DNA from: Angiostrongylus vasorum
Lineage: Eukaryota; Nematoda; Chromadorea; Rhabditida; Metastrongylidae
Assembly (NCBI GenBank): GCA_018806985.1
Contig: JADANN010000461.1
Coordinates: 1,984,001-2,048,000, forward strand
Reading direction: 5' to 3'
Length of the DNA: 64,000 bases
Numbering within the stretch: the stretch's first letter is position 1; the number at the start of each line of letters is the position of its first letter. Under the pieces are notes generated by a model that ran no database searches, was not told where the DNA came from, and was given only the letters and a program-made list of their open reading frames with translations. This document shows, piece by piece, positions 31,681-41,344 of this stretch. The translations under genes and the position numbers were made by a program.

Positions 31681-31773
31681 GGCTACTCTTGCACGCGACA
31701 GGGAAAATGGAAGACTTACTGGCGTCCGCTCGAGTTACTCGACAATCAACGGGACTTCGGGGTGAAACAGGTG

Positions 31774-31785
31774 ATATAGAAACTA
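31774..31785. repeat. Target-site duplication of RTE copy D, right copy
   Basis: ATATAGAAACTA, identical to 28,360-28,371. Confidence 0.85.
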
Positions 31786-31965
31786 TAAAGACTCGCATGG
31801 TGTAATAGTGAACGCGTTACTCCCCGGAAAGGATAATGGCGCGTTCGTTCCCCCACCGCAGACGCTTGGGGTCCGGAGTTTTGCAAATATCTCAGCATCA
31901 CTGTGGTTGTTTCACAAATAATACCCTGCCGTGAAAACTTGTAAAAGACAGTAAATAAAAAGTCT
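31786..31965 (+). mobile_element. Foldback repeat family S1, single plus arm
   Basis: Starts at the tRNA-like head (GCATGGTGTAATAGTGAACGCG), has the B-box-like GCGTTCGTTCCC, the family body CCGGAGTTTTGCAAATATCTC and the tail with AAAAGACAGTAAATAAA. The inverted partner is absent. RTE copy D lies immediately upstream, so the missing arm may have been on the other side of that insertion or lost. Confidence 0.7.
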
Positions 31966-33299
31966 ACATAGAAACTATATTTTTGTTTAATGATTTGTCA
32001 ACTTACCTGTGATATTATGAGTAAATTATTTGTCTTTTGTTGTTTGCTATATCTCCACTCTTTTATTGTGATTATGAGAATGGAAACATAAAGCGGTGCC
32101 GTTAATGTAGTGAGCAGAAGGAATATCCAATGATACAACGTCAGATCCATAATTCAGCAGATGGCATGGTTTACTGAAATTTCTAGCATAAGCAAAATAA
32201 AGTTATTTCAAACTAATTCTGAACAATTAGAAGATTATCGCGACAACCAATGTAACTGGTGAAGGTCAAAGCTAACAAAAACTAGTTTTCTTTTCGGTTG
32301 CATTGGAACAAATGAGTGTTAAAGATCGTAAATCATAGATGAATCAGAAAAGAACTTAATTTAGCAACAAGACGACGAGAAGCTTTACCAAGACGCCTTC
32401 TCTGTCCCGACTTCATATTGCTGCGTGACCGAGAAAAAGGCGTGGTTCGTGGTGAGAGTGCCGTGCAGAAGTTCGATATCTCGCTACGTTCTCACGCAGT
32501 ATCTACGTCGTTTTTTTCTGCAGCAGGACTTTCTTACGTATTTTTTATATTTAACTGAACGTTTGACCATTTCAATCAGATGGTATTTTCCACGGGCTAG
32601 CCAATGGGATCTTAGCGTCAGCCCTATAAACTATTATTCCCGACTAGTTTCGTCTCACATTTCGGTACTTTCGAGTAACCAATCGACATTTCAGTGTTTT
32701 TCAAATTGTACGCCAGCTTTTCCAACAGGTTTCTTTCCAACTGCCTTGAAAACTCTGGGTGTCGAACCATGTCGAAAAAACATGGAACTGAACTACTTTT
32801 AGCAGTAACCTCATTAAGAGTGAAGAAGAAAGGCACAGAAAAAAACAATTTTTTGGATTTACTGCCGCTTCTGCACCCTTCCTGAAATTCACAGCTATAG
32901 GTAAGAAAAATCTTACAATAAAAAAATGCTTTAATTTGAGACAAGTCACTGTTGATATAAGGATAACGCACTATTATTAGTTTGCCAGGAAAAGAGCCAG
33001 TGCTGAGCACGAATGACTAAGATAAAAACAAGTTGGTAATTTAAATCGGAACTCCTCCTGGGACAAACCTCTCACACAAATTCAGTCGTCTGGAGAAAAA
33101 AGCTATTGCTAGGTATCTTAAGAGAAATTTTGTTGCAAGCCTTTCTCTAATCCAATAAATGCTATCGTACCTGTACTAGGTTCTCCAGAAGTTAATGAGC
33201 GTTTTTAACTATGCTTTTAAAAATGTTGTAACTTGCTTCAAACAAAACTTTACTAAGCAAAATAAAAACCATTTAAACTCACACATTTTGCCTACGAAA
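31966..33299. other. Mostly featureless, with one exon-like minus frame
   Basis: On the minus strand, 32,840-32,640 has an open stretch with PEFSRQLERNLLEKLAYNL that looks coding but carries no motif I recognise. The overlapping plus frame (32,425-32,802) looks less natural. No repeats were found. Confidence 0.3.
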
Positions 33300-33566
33300 A
33301 GCAAAATTGATTATTCTGTTTGAAGAGAATTCTGGAGTTCTGGAAGCGTTGAATTCCTTAAAGGCATTTTTGTGTGATCGTGGTTGGTGAGGCATTTCTC
33401 ACGCAGGAGGTTGTCAAGCTTCTTGAAGAAGTGATAGTCGGTAGGCAAGAGGGTTGGTGAATATGGCAGATCAGGCGAAGTTTCTTAGCTCATCTTGTTC
33501 AACTTTTGCAGTACCGCAACGTGGGACCGGGCGTTGTCGTGAAGAACGACTTTTCTGCTGACTAAT

Positions 33567-33955
33567 GCCGATCTTTGTTCCCAGGATCGACTTTCTATTA
33601 ACCTCGGCATTGAATATGAATGCGTCGTTTTCTTGTTCAGCAATCGCGAGGTTGTTAAACAGCATGCATTTACTTCCATAGAAAAACACAATACAATACA
33701 ACAGTAGCTGACGTTTTGGCAGTATCGCCTTCTTCAGAGCCGCTTCAGAGCCGACTCAGAGTCATCAACCTTATGCGACTATAATCAGCTGTTCTAATCT
33801 TCCCTCATTGGAAGGCACGTAAAAAAGCGGCTGTGAAGAAGGCGATACTGCCGAAAGGTACTGTTGTATTGTATTGTGTTTTTTCTATGGAAGTAAATGC
33901 ATGCTGTTTAACAACCTTGCGATTGCTGTACAAGAAAACGACGCCGTTCTTTGTT
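33567..33955. mobile_element. Short PLE-derived foldback in mariner, with 13-bp TSD
   Basis: The insert proper is 33,580-33,942. Flanking TSDs are GCCGATCTTTGTT (33,567-33,579) and GCCGTTCTTTGTT (33,943-33,955), one mismatch. It starts with CCCAGGATCGAC, ends in AAGAAAACGAC, and carries inverted terminal-repeat arms of PLE1 type with no coding sequence. The left arm has a hammerhead-like core on the minus strand (33,706-33,741) whose GAAA box is AAAA. The right arm's core on the plus strand is truncated (33,832-33,864). Confidence 0.85.
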
Positions 33956-34361
33956 GTTGGAGTTTACGGTGCATTTCACTGATTTGTTGGCAATATTTTT
34001 CTGCCGTAATCGTTTCGCGCGGACTCAAAAAAGCTGTGAGGAATCAGCTCGTCTGCAGACCACCACACAGTCACCGTAACTTTTTTTGGTGTAGAGCTTG
34101 ATCGCAATTCAACCATTGAACGTCGCCGGATGTAGTACAGAATCCACTTTTCGTCGCACGTCACAATTCGATAAAGAAAAGTGTCGTTTTTGTTGCGTTG
34201 AATAAGAGCAGGCGACACTTCAAAACGGCTACTTTTTTTGATTGTCGTTTATTTCGTGCGGCACCAACTTGTCGAGCTTTTTTGTCTATCCTATGCGATC
34301 CAAATGCGTGGAAATTGTTCCTGTGCTTACGCCAAGCTGTTCTGCAAGCTCTGGAACAGTG

Positions 34362-34773
34362 GTCCTTATTTTACTTTTTGTTTACTGCCTTCTATACTTT
34401 TTTATGGCAAATTATTACGCGAAATGCAACCACAAGACTGCTGAGATGTTTGCAAAACTCCGGACCGCTGGTGTTTGCGGTGGGGAACGAACGCGCTATT
34501 GTCCTTTCCGGGGAGTAACGCGTTCACCACCACAACATGCGGGTCCTTCGTTTCGCCTGTCTCTCAGCTAGTTCTTATCGATCTTTGGTGACTGGTGATT
34601 GACGGCACAGATCGATAAGAACTAGCTGAGAGACAGGCGAAACGAAGGATCCGCATGGTGTGGTGGTGAACGCGTTACTCCTCGGAAAGGACAGTAGCGC
34701 GTTCGTTCCCCACCGCAAACACCTGCGGTCTGGAGTTTTGCAGAAATCTCAGCAATCTTGTAGTTGTCCTTAT
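34362..34773. mobile_element. Foldback repeat family S1 in mariner, with 8-bp TSD
   Basis: The insert is 34,370-34,765, flanked by GTCCTTAT at 34,362-34,369 and 34,766-34,773. The left half is an S1 copy on the minus strand with its tail at the outer edge; the right half is the same repeat on the plus strand, lacking ~60 bases of tail. The halves meet head to head around 34,585-34,605. In the right half, TGGTGTGGTGG (34,656-34,666) and GCGTTCGTTCC (34,700-34,710) lie ~44 bases apart, the spacing of tRNA A and B boxes. Confidence 0.85.
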
Positions 34774-35406
34774 GTTTGCTTCCACCAGTGCCTTCAATTC
34801 GTCGTCGTCAAGTTCCTTGGGTACGTTCGCGTCCTTCCTTATCTACCAGATCGAAATCACAAAATGGGAATTTTCGGAACCATGTTCGCACTGTTGGTTC
34901 ACCAACTCTACCTTCACTCCAAAATTCTTTTAAGTTTCCAGCCGTCTCTGCTGCACTACCACCGAGTTTGAACTGATACAAGAAAATTTGACGGAAATTC
35001 GTTTTAGACATCAAAACTTGCAAAGCAGCCTTCTAATAATATATAGCATTGAATGGCACGAAGAGTATTTATTTGGCAAAAAGTACATTAAGTCAATAAA
35101 TATTTTACAGCGCTCATTTATTTCCGAGCGACCTAATAAAAGGTGTAATTCAGATGAGAAGTGCACCTGCTCTAAGCTGCGTATTATATGGACCGTGTTA
35201 TTTCCTCATCAGAAAAAACCTACGGATTCGATGCAAAAGTGTTCCCTGCAACAAAGAGAAATATGTGTAATAGTGCCCAGGATAGACTTTCTATTAACCT
35301 CGGCAATGGATTATGAATTCGTCGTTTTCTCTTTCATCATTTGCGAGGTTGTTAAACAGCCTACGTTTACTTCCATACAATAACACACATACAACATAAC
35401 AATCGT

Positions 35407-35442
35407 AGCTGACGTTTCGGCAGAATCGCCTTTTTCAGAGCC
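35407..35442 (-). ncRNA. Hammerhead-like core, foldback left arm
   Basis: Minus strand: GGCT, CTGAAAA, A, GGC-GATTCT-GCC, GAAA, CGTC, AGCT. Stems and GAAA/GTC boxes are intact, but the CUGANGA box has lost its essential G (CTGAAAA). Confidence 0.5.
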
Positions 35443-35616
35443 TGGAAAGGTGCACTAATACGCAACTTACTAGGTCAAACATTTCAACAGCGCAAACTCT
35501 TTCAACGGTTTTTTCGAGAAGCCTTAGATCTTGTAACCATCGTGCAGATTTTCATATTTCTGTTTGCGCTGTTAAAGTGTTTGGCCTAGTAAATTACGTA
35601 TTAGTGTACCCTTCCA

Positions 35617-35652
35617 AGATCTGAAGAAGGCGATTTTGCCGTAACGTCAGCT
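35617..35652 (+). ncRNA. Hammerhead-like core, foldback right arm
   Basis: AGAT, CTGAAGA, A, GGC-GATTTT-GCC, GTAA, CGTC, AGCT. The CUGANGA box and GTC triplet are intact, but the GAAA box reads GTAA and stem I has a mismatch. Confidence 0.5.
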
Positions 35653-35799
35653 ACGATTGTGTTGTATGTGTGTTATTGAATGGGAGCGAACGTATGCTGT
35701 TTAACAACCTCGCAACTGCTGAGATAGAAAATGAGAAATATGTGTGCCACACGTGGTCCACATCTCACTATGGGGGGCGCTGCTTGCAGTAAATCATAT

Positions 35800-36060
35800 G
35801 TATACATGTACATATACATATGTAATATAATGTACAGTAATATACGTATACAAGATACATACATACACAATAAGTATTATATATATATATATATACATAC
35901 ATACACATGCACGTATACATATTTATATATAAATGTGTGCGCATATATGTACATATATGTATATTTTCTTACACGAACCGTAATCACGTCTACCGTGCGA
36001 ATGCCAGCGCTTCTTGCACACAATTCATTTTACTTGCATCCATCGTCCACAAAGGTCACC
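35800..36060. repeat. TA/CATA microsatellite followed by repeat R5
   Basis: Imperfect TATACATA runs (35,800-35,960) are followed by ~90 bases resembling 57,785-57,870, which also follow a TA array (GTCTACYGTGCG, CCATCSTCCAC). The microsatellite and R5 appear to be one dispersed unit. Confidence 0.55.
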
Positions 36061-37799
36061 GAAACTTTCGCATGTTGATTCAAGTGCACGTTAATGCAGA
36101 CCCCCAAACATGGGCAACTGAACTTGAGTATTGTATGCAGAGCAATGAAGCAAATATTTTGAGTCACTTACTTTAAATTAGAAATAAATAACACATTGCA
36201 CTAAAATAACTCGTCCATGAATAGACAGAAGCAAGTTTAGGTTAAATTGAGACCAGAATAAATGAGTTCACAAGTGACTGACAATCGTACAATTCTATAA
36301 AACAAATAAAGTAGTTATCTCGAATAGCTGGAAGAGATGTATTGCATGGTCGATGTCGTCAGTAATCATGAAGAGCCTGCAGTGAAAATAGATTTCTAAA
36401 GGTGCAGAAAGGTCAAAGGGGCACCACGAATCAATCATAAGGAGAAAATGATATGTATAGCGCAATATATGTGACAGTGCCAGAAAATAGAGAAAAAATG
36501 GCAAAAAAGACGAAAGCAGAATAATAGAATAGTAATTACGGAAACGGGATAGCATTGCAGTTAGTGTAGTGGTTCATCAGAAAGCAAGGAGCATATTTGA
36601 CCCCGTTCTTAACGCTTTTCTCCAATCCACTTGCGAACGCCTTAGCCCGGCTAGCTTCAAGATATGAGGAGGAATCGACTCGTCCAGCATTCTACGACAT
36701 CCATAAGGACAACGAAATCCTCAAGTAGCAGTCGAAACAAAACGCTAAGAGTTTGCGAGGAAGCTAGTAGTGGCATGCATGTTCTGAGATCCGCTGAGCA
36801 GATTTGATGATGGGTCAAGTAAAACAAACAAAAAATTATGTAGTTAATATCAAGCATTTCGTTATGCAGGAGACGAAATGATACGGACAACAGAAGGGCT
36901 TATCATAGAAACCTACAATGTTACAATGATAAGAATGTTTGTTGCAGTCTGAATTCAAAACAGAAACTTTGGGATTATCACGTGGCAAGAGTTATTGTGG
37001 TACTAACTGGCTAGCAAAAAAATGTTCGAAAGGAAAACTACTCGGCTTATTTCATGTCGATCGATAGACATGAAAACCTATTGGACAACCATCCCCTTTT
37101 GTAAACAGTATAACTAATCATAACAAGACGAATAGAAAGTCAGTGTGTTACACACCGAATTTGTTAAACGAAATTTTAAATATGCAGCACCGAAAAAGAA
37201 TTTTTCTGTGATGATGAATCTTCAGCGTCGTTCGCAGGCGACCAACAATTCTTTCGTACATCTAACATGGCGATCAAAGAAGCAGTAGGGAGCAAGCAAA
37301 GATCCAACTGTTCAAACCACATTCGCCTCAAGATGAGACTACAGATTCAGGGAAATGGGAGATTTCGTTGAACAAGCTTCCGGAACCGAAAAAAATTGCT
37401 TAATCTATGGCGTGAAAGACTACGGGCGATCTAAATGATGAAGCAAGGGTATATCAGTCGTGAGTACAAGTGTGCCTTCTTGTCTGGTAGGTTGTTCGAG
37501 AAGGAAACGCAGAAAACTGTCTGGATATGTCATTCACCAGAACCTGAAGAGCTGAGAGTGAAAACCTCTGAAATAATAAAGTGCGCACCAAAAGCATCGA
37601 GAGCTACTGTGTTTAGGAGGCATAGCGCTTCCGGAAAATGTGCGCTCACTGTTAGAATAGGGTCCGAGTTTTTCGTCTAGTAACCCAGTTCTAAACTAAT
37701 CCTGCGCAGGATCACGTGCATTCTATATGAACTTCGAGATCAGCTGCGTCATAGGGCTAGGTTAAAAGGCTAGGTAAAGAACTGCCAAGAGAGACACTT
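36061..37799. other. Mostly featureless
   Basis: A short R4-related piece lies at 36,650-36,750. A tRNA-like TAGTGTAGTGG sits at 36,560 without a matching B box. An 81-codon plus frame at 37,435-37,680 has no recognisable motif. Nothing else stands out. Confidence 0.4.
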
Positions 37800-37959
37800 C
37801 CACCAATACCTTTTTCCCGACCTTTCTTCAAGCAAGAGCAGCCAAACAGCGGTATTCACCCCCTGCATTTCGTTTCTTTTCCGGACGAAATTCTCCGCAT
37901 ACCTAATCATTACCAACATAGAAAATCAAGCTTCGACACTACACCAACAAAACTGTGCC

Positions 37960-38517
37960 ATGCGCCAGGTTAGAGAACTCTTGAATTTAAAATCTGTGCG
38001 ACTTTCTATTAGTGATAAAGGTGGAGAATTTGTAGTTGTTCCTAGTGAATTGGATGTTAGAATAACAGAAAAACATCTCCACGATGTTTCTCTCTATAAA
38101 CTGTCATCGGAAAAGAAGTATAGAAATCAATACCGAAGATTAGATGGAGAATGGGTCAACACGGCAAAAGCAGCGGGTTCAGAATCTTCAGTTATCACTC
38201 GACTAAAGAACGAACACCCAATTTGCCCTGTCTTTTGCTTGTTTATTAAAACACATAAGCTTATTTCAACTGATGATATTACGTTCACCGACCCGTCACC
38301 ATTTAAAGTTAGACCTATCATCAGTTGTACAAGTGTGCCAACGGATAGAATAGCATGGTTTTTAAGCCTTATTCCTGACCCAGTTGCTGAGGTTGATTCC
38401 AACCCATTTGCCTGGCACCAAAATATTTCTAGATCACTTACGGTGCGCGCAACCAAACTCCACGCTTGTAATGGAGTCATTCGATGTTACCACACTTTAT
38501 ACCAACTTGTCGAATGA
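37960..38517 (+). pseudogene. PLE4 N-terminal region and start of RT
   Basis: A 185-codon open frame containing LSISDKGGEFVVVPSELD (about residues 19-36), LFIKTHKL, then FKVRPIISC and PTDRIAWFLSLI, the first RT block. It is the least interrupted copy of this region in the window and shows that the frame break in PLE1 near 8,375 is secondary. The frame is lost around motif A, where MESFDVTTLYTNLSND is readable only after a shift. Confidence 0.8.
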
Positions 38518-38769
38518 CTCTGCAAGGCATTCTCGAGCTGCTCTCAGAACATGAAATAAAAAACAAACATGTACGGCTTGTCAACAGTGCCTTAGTTGCT
38601 CAAACTTTAAGTTGTCTGAGAAATACTTTACCCAAATTTGAGCCATGGGACAGCGATTAATACCATGCCTTGCCATCGCTTTCATGTCGAAGGTGGAAGC
38701 TCCAGTTCTCGATCGCGGCCCCCTTACACTAGTGTCGATACATAGATCATCTGCTTCACACAAGGACAG

Positions 38770-39123
38770 ATGAATGAGTGCTTTAAATTGTTAAACACGC
38801 AGTCAGAGTATATAAAATTCACATGGAAAGAAGCAACAGAGAACTGGCTTCCATTTTTAAGCATTCAAATTAAGCGCTGTATAACAGAATGGTATCGTAA
38901 GCCAAGCAGTAAAAGTATACTAGTTCACCGCCTCTCCTCTCATCTTTCACAAATGAAAAAAGCACTCATCAAAAACATGTACCCAACGGCTAAAAATATG
39001 TGCGCAAGAGAAGAGGACAGGAAAGAATCGCTAAGCCTGCCACGAAAAACAGCCATTTCCAAAGGCTACGAGGGAGAAGCAACTTTGGTCGGACAAAAAG
39101 ATAGAATTGTTCCCCAAAAATAA
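38770..39123 (+). pseudogene. PLE4 RT thumb
   Basis: 117 codons with MNECFKLLNTQSEYIKFT, NWLPFLSIQI and WYRKPSSKSILVH, matching residues 186-242 of the PLE1 RT frame. Motif C just upstream has a non-catalytic H in place of the second Asp. Confidence 0.75.
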
Positions 39124-39307
39124 CGTTTTGCACCTAAGTAAGATCCTTTAAGCTAATCTTCGTATCAAACAAAATAAGTCAAGCCATTAAGGGATACAAA
39201 AAAAGTTGTCTTGAAAACTATGTGCCACTGACCTCCAACTCAACACCGTAGGCCGTCAGTCAGCTCACAGCCGCTTCTGTGATCGTTTATGCAGTTCAGA
39301 AAGCTGT

Positions 39308-39514
39308 ATGATCTTTCCTACGGAAGAGACGGGGGATTGCATGAGTTTAAGCACAACCTACTTGATCTCGTGTAAGTCATGCAGTGGAGAATTCATTGGG
39401 GAAACGCGTAGACCGCTTTATGTCCGCATAAAAGAACACTTACATGGGAAAGTTAAAAGTCGTCAAAGCACTCCTCTAAATAAGGCACAAAAGCACAACG
39501 GCGATGAATTTTGA
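39308..39514 (+). pseudogene. PLE4 GIY-YIG nuclease
   Basis: 68 codons with TTYLISCKSC, EFIGETRRPLYVRIKEH and AQKHNGDEF. The first Cys of the zinc cluster falls in another frame. The frame ends early; the LEAFW-equivalent reads LEAFWISFK after a shift near 39,560. Confidence 0.78.
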
Positions 39515-39847
39515 AGTGAAGTGAATCCTCGTGCAGGAATCAAAAACATCAACGCGCAAAACTCTCGAGGCGTTTTGGATAAGTTTCAAATAATGAGAAG
39601 ACGGACCGGAAAGAGGAATGACTTACTACCATATGTCACCTGGCGCCTTATTTCAAAATGATATTTTTGAACCCATGGGTGGGCCTCGCTCGGCGTCGCA
39701 CGTGAACAACACGCTCGCAGTCCCACTACTAACAGCATGGTGAGCAGTATTTTATCAATATGGCGTTTACTTATATATTAGGTCTTCATTAATACCTTGG
39801 TTTTTTTCGACGGAATAGTTAAACTGTTCTTGTATAAAGTACGTCCA

Positions 39848-39883
39848 GGCTCTGAGGAAGGCGAAGTCGCCGAAAGATCAGCT
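39848..39883 (+). ncRNA. Hammerhead-like core, PLE4 terminal repeat
   Basis: GGCT, CTGAGGA, A, GGCG-AAGT-CGCC, GAAA, GATC, AGCT. The CUGANGA and GAAA boxes are intact and stem II is the strongest in the window. The ACGT palindrome is replaced by AGAT, so stem III differs from PLE1. Confidence 0.55.
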
Positions 39884-39984
39884 ATCGACCAACAGCACCA
39901 GCAACAACAATAACGACAACGAAAACCTATACTGACCTCGCATCAACTCGACAAGATCAGTTTATAAGATCATATAAATAAATA

Positions 39985-40375
39985 TCCTCCCAACGGTTTA
40001 CCGCCTCATCGTGGCTGGAAGGTGTTCCTGGGTGACGGACTGCGATGTACAGCGGGGGATTCGTTTCCCTTGGAAGGGTTTCACAAGATGAGAAGTCCGC
40101 CGTTTCCATCAGGAAGCTTAGCTAAGAGTAGAACAATGCGAGAATCCACCACCGTCCTGGTATCAAAGTCGCATGGTGGTAAATCTTCCCTCTGATTCAC
40201 AAGGGCTGCGACTGCCTGTCGTGGTGAAGACCTGAGGCAAACTTTGGCCAGGCTGACGGCTCGGGATGATAGGGAACCACAATGGCTTAACCAGCAAATC
40301 TCCGAAAAATGGTGACTATGCTGGAGTCCGCACAAGTAGTGAGGACTGGCCATTTAAGTATCATGTATCGACTAT
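39985..40375 (+). repeat. Dispersed repeat R3, copy c
   Basis: A full copy from 'cggtttaccgcctcatcg' to GGCCATTTAAGTATCATG, inserted between the end of PLE4 and repeat R4. Confidence 0.75.
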
Positions 40376-40657
40376 AAATAAATATAAAACGCGAAATGTT
40401 CGAAGATCTCTGTGGGCGATGAATGCGAGGAGACGAGTCAAATGCTAAATATGGGGCCATCCGCACTGTGGATGTTGAACTCAGGCTGTGTAATAAATGT
40501 GAAAAAAAATAATGTGTGTGATTTGTTAGATAAAGGAAGAGCTCACTGTTGAGCAGCGTTTACCTTATGGAGTCACACATAACAAATAGGAAAGCAGCTC
40601 TATCTATTTATGTTCTTGAGAACCACCTTTGTTGAGCTAATACGAGGTTAGTACAAG
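40376..40657. repeat. Dispersed repeat R4, copy b
   Basis: Matches 2,230-2,514, including the run GAGCAGCG, TTACCTTATG and the approach to the TTG array. Confidence 0.6.
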
Positions 40658-40718
40658 TTTGTTGTTGTTGTTATTGTTGTTGTTGTTGTTGTTGTTGTTG
40701 TCGTTGTTGTTGCTGTCG
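40658..40718. repeat. (TTG)n microsatellite
   Basis: About 60 bases of TTG units with TTA and TCG interruptions, in the same position relative to a PLE end as 2,515-2,620. Confidence 0.95.
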
Positions 40719-41095
40719 TGGTTCGCGTGCCCACGTTTCCGCGATTTCGCTTTCCTCAGAGACTGGACGTATTTTATGTAGCAATAGCCTTATGATTCGG
40801 TGAAATATGTGCCGTAATAATAGAGATCCAACACATAAATTAACGCCATTATGCTTAAGAGCTACTCAACATGCTGTTGCGAGTGAGACCACTTGTGTAT
40901 TATTAACGTGGATGTCGAGTGAGGCCCACCCAAGTCAGAAAAATTAAACTGAAATAAGGTGCCAGGTCACGTGTGATAGTGAGACATTCGTTTTTCCGGT
41001 TCGTCTTTGGACTTTTGAAATTGATCCAAAACGTTTCAAGAGACTTGTGCGCTGGAATTTTTGATCACTGCGCAAGGGCTCAATGGTGCAGTTCT
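40719..41095 (-). mobile_element. Penelope-like 3' fragment (PLE3 lineage)
   Basis: Minus strand: the end of the nuclease (FWINFKSPKTNRKNE-like, 41,060-40,985), 3' untranslated sequence matching 2,650-2,845, then a decayed hammerhead-like core (CTGAGGA ... CGGAAACGT, 40,733-40,768). Truncated in the nuclease, where a TA array begins. Confidence 0.7.
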
Positions 41096-41097
41096 TA

Positions 41098-41100
<3 letters not shown>

Positions 41101-41167
<67 letters not shown>
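41101..41167. repeat. (AT)n microsatellite
   Basis: A 67-base pure AT array directly at the truncated end of the PLE fragment. Confidence 0.97.
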
Positions 41168-41168
<1 letters not shown>

Positions 41169-41344
41169 CATTTATGCTGATCTGTACAGAAACTCGGCCA
41201 CATGAGTCATGAGGGAAGAAGTTGTAAGGGCACATCAGTCATCTGAAGCTGAACAGAGAACAGTGGAAAAGGCAACAGAGCCAAATCGCTGTAATAATGT
41301 TGAGGTGGGTGACTAAAAGGGAGAAGTACTTACTTACTTGGATA

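Larger units (their letters stand above)
28372..31773 (+). mobile_element. RTE-type LINE, copy D (full span, 12-bp TSD)
   Basis: A 3.4-kb element running from CCACGGATCTC at the 5' leader to ...ACAGGTG at the 3' end. It comprises leader (28,372-28,800), endonuclease (28,946-29,437), linker (29,476-29,700), and RT plus thumb (about 30,026-31,680). Motif B GVRQGDTISPKLF and motif C FADDIVLI are intact. Several frameshifts, and an in-frame stop where copies B and E also have one, make it inactive as it stands. The perfect TSD and full length show target-primed insertion, not later rearrangement. Confidence 0.9.
33300..35026 (-). pseudogene. mariner transposase, interrupted by two foldback elements
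   Basis: Three mariner pieces lie in order on the minus strand. The N-terminal HTH part, with NFRQIFLYQFKLG (35,023-34,774), continues after the first insert as TVPELAEQLGVS and KKLDKLVPHE (34,361-34,220). Next comes the catalytic core start TCDEKWILYY and VTVWWSA (34,218-33,956). After the second insert, VVLHDNARSHVAV and DYHFFKKLD complete the D,D34D-type core (33,566-33,300). All three catalytic aspartate positions are recognisable, but frameshifts and a TAA after LNKMS kill the frame. Removing the S1 foldback restores EANIRT|TVPELAEQLGV seamlessly. Confidence 0.88.
35266..35745. mobile_element. Short PLE-derived foldback with 13-bp TSD
   Basis: GAGAAATATGTGT at 35,266-35,278 and 35,733-35,745 bounds a 454-bp insert. 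After seven extra bases it begins with CCCAGGATAGAC, then has a left arm (to ~35,500) and a right arm (35,555-35,732) in inverted orientation, both PLE1-like terminal repeats, with ~55 bp between. Each arm holds one hammerhead-like core. There is no open coding frame of PLE type. Confidence 0.85.
37800..39965 (+). mobile_element. Penelope-like element PLE4 (degenerate)
   Basis: A plus-strand PLE of the PLE3 lineage: N-terminal region (37,800-38,260), RT (38,260-39,110), GIY-YIG (39,290-39,620) and terminal repeat with hammerhead-like core and a CAA-rich tract (39,840-39,960). Frames are broken repeatedly, and RT motif C reads RYIDHL instead of RYVDD. No inverted arm is attached on the left, but a minus-strand terminal fragment of the same lineage lies 750 bp to the right. 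Confidence 0.85.

Noticed and set aside
32425..32802. A 125-codon plus-strand protein gene
   Set aside because: Composition is unnatural (S/F-rich with arginines), there are no motifs, and the opposite-strand frame in the same place looks more coding-like.
31786..34790. CRISPR-like or satellite array from repeated S1 sequences
   Set aside because: Copies are dispersed, inverted and embedded in other elements, without regular spacers.
41101..41167. Replication origin or promoter in the pure AT array
   Set aside because: It is a simple microsatellite at the truncated end of a PLE fragment; nothing around it supports an origin or transcription start.
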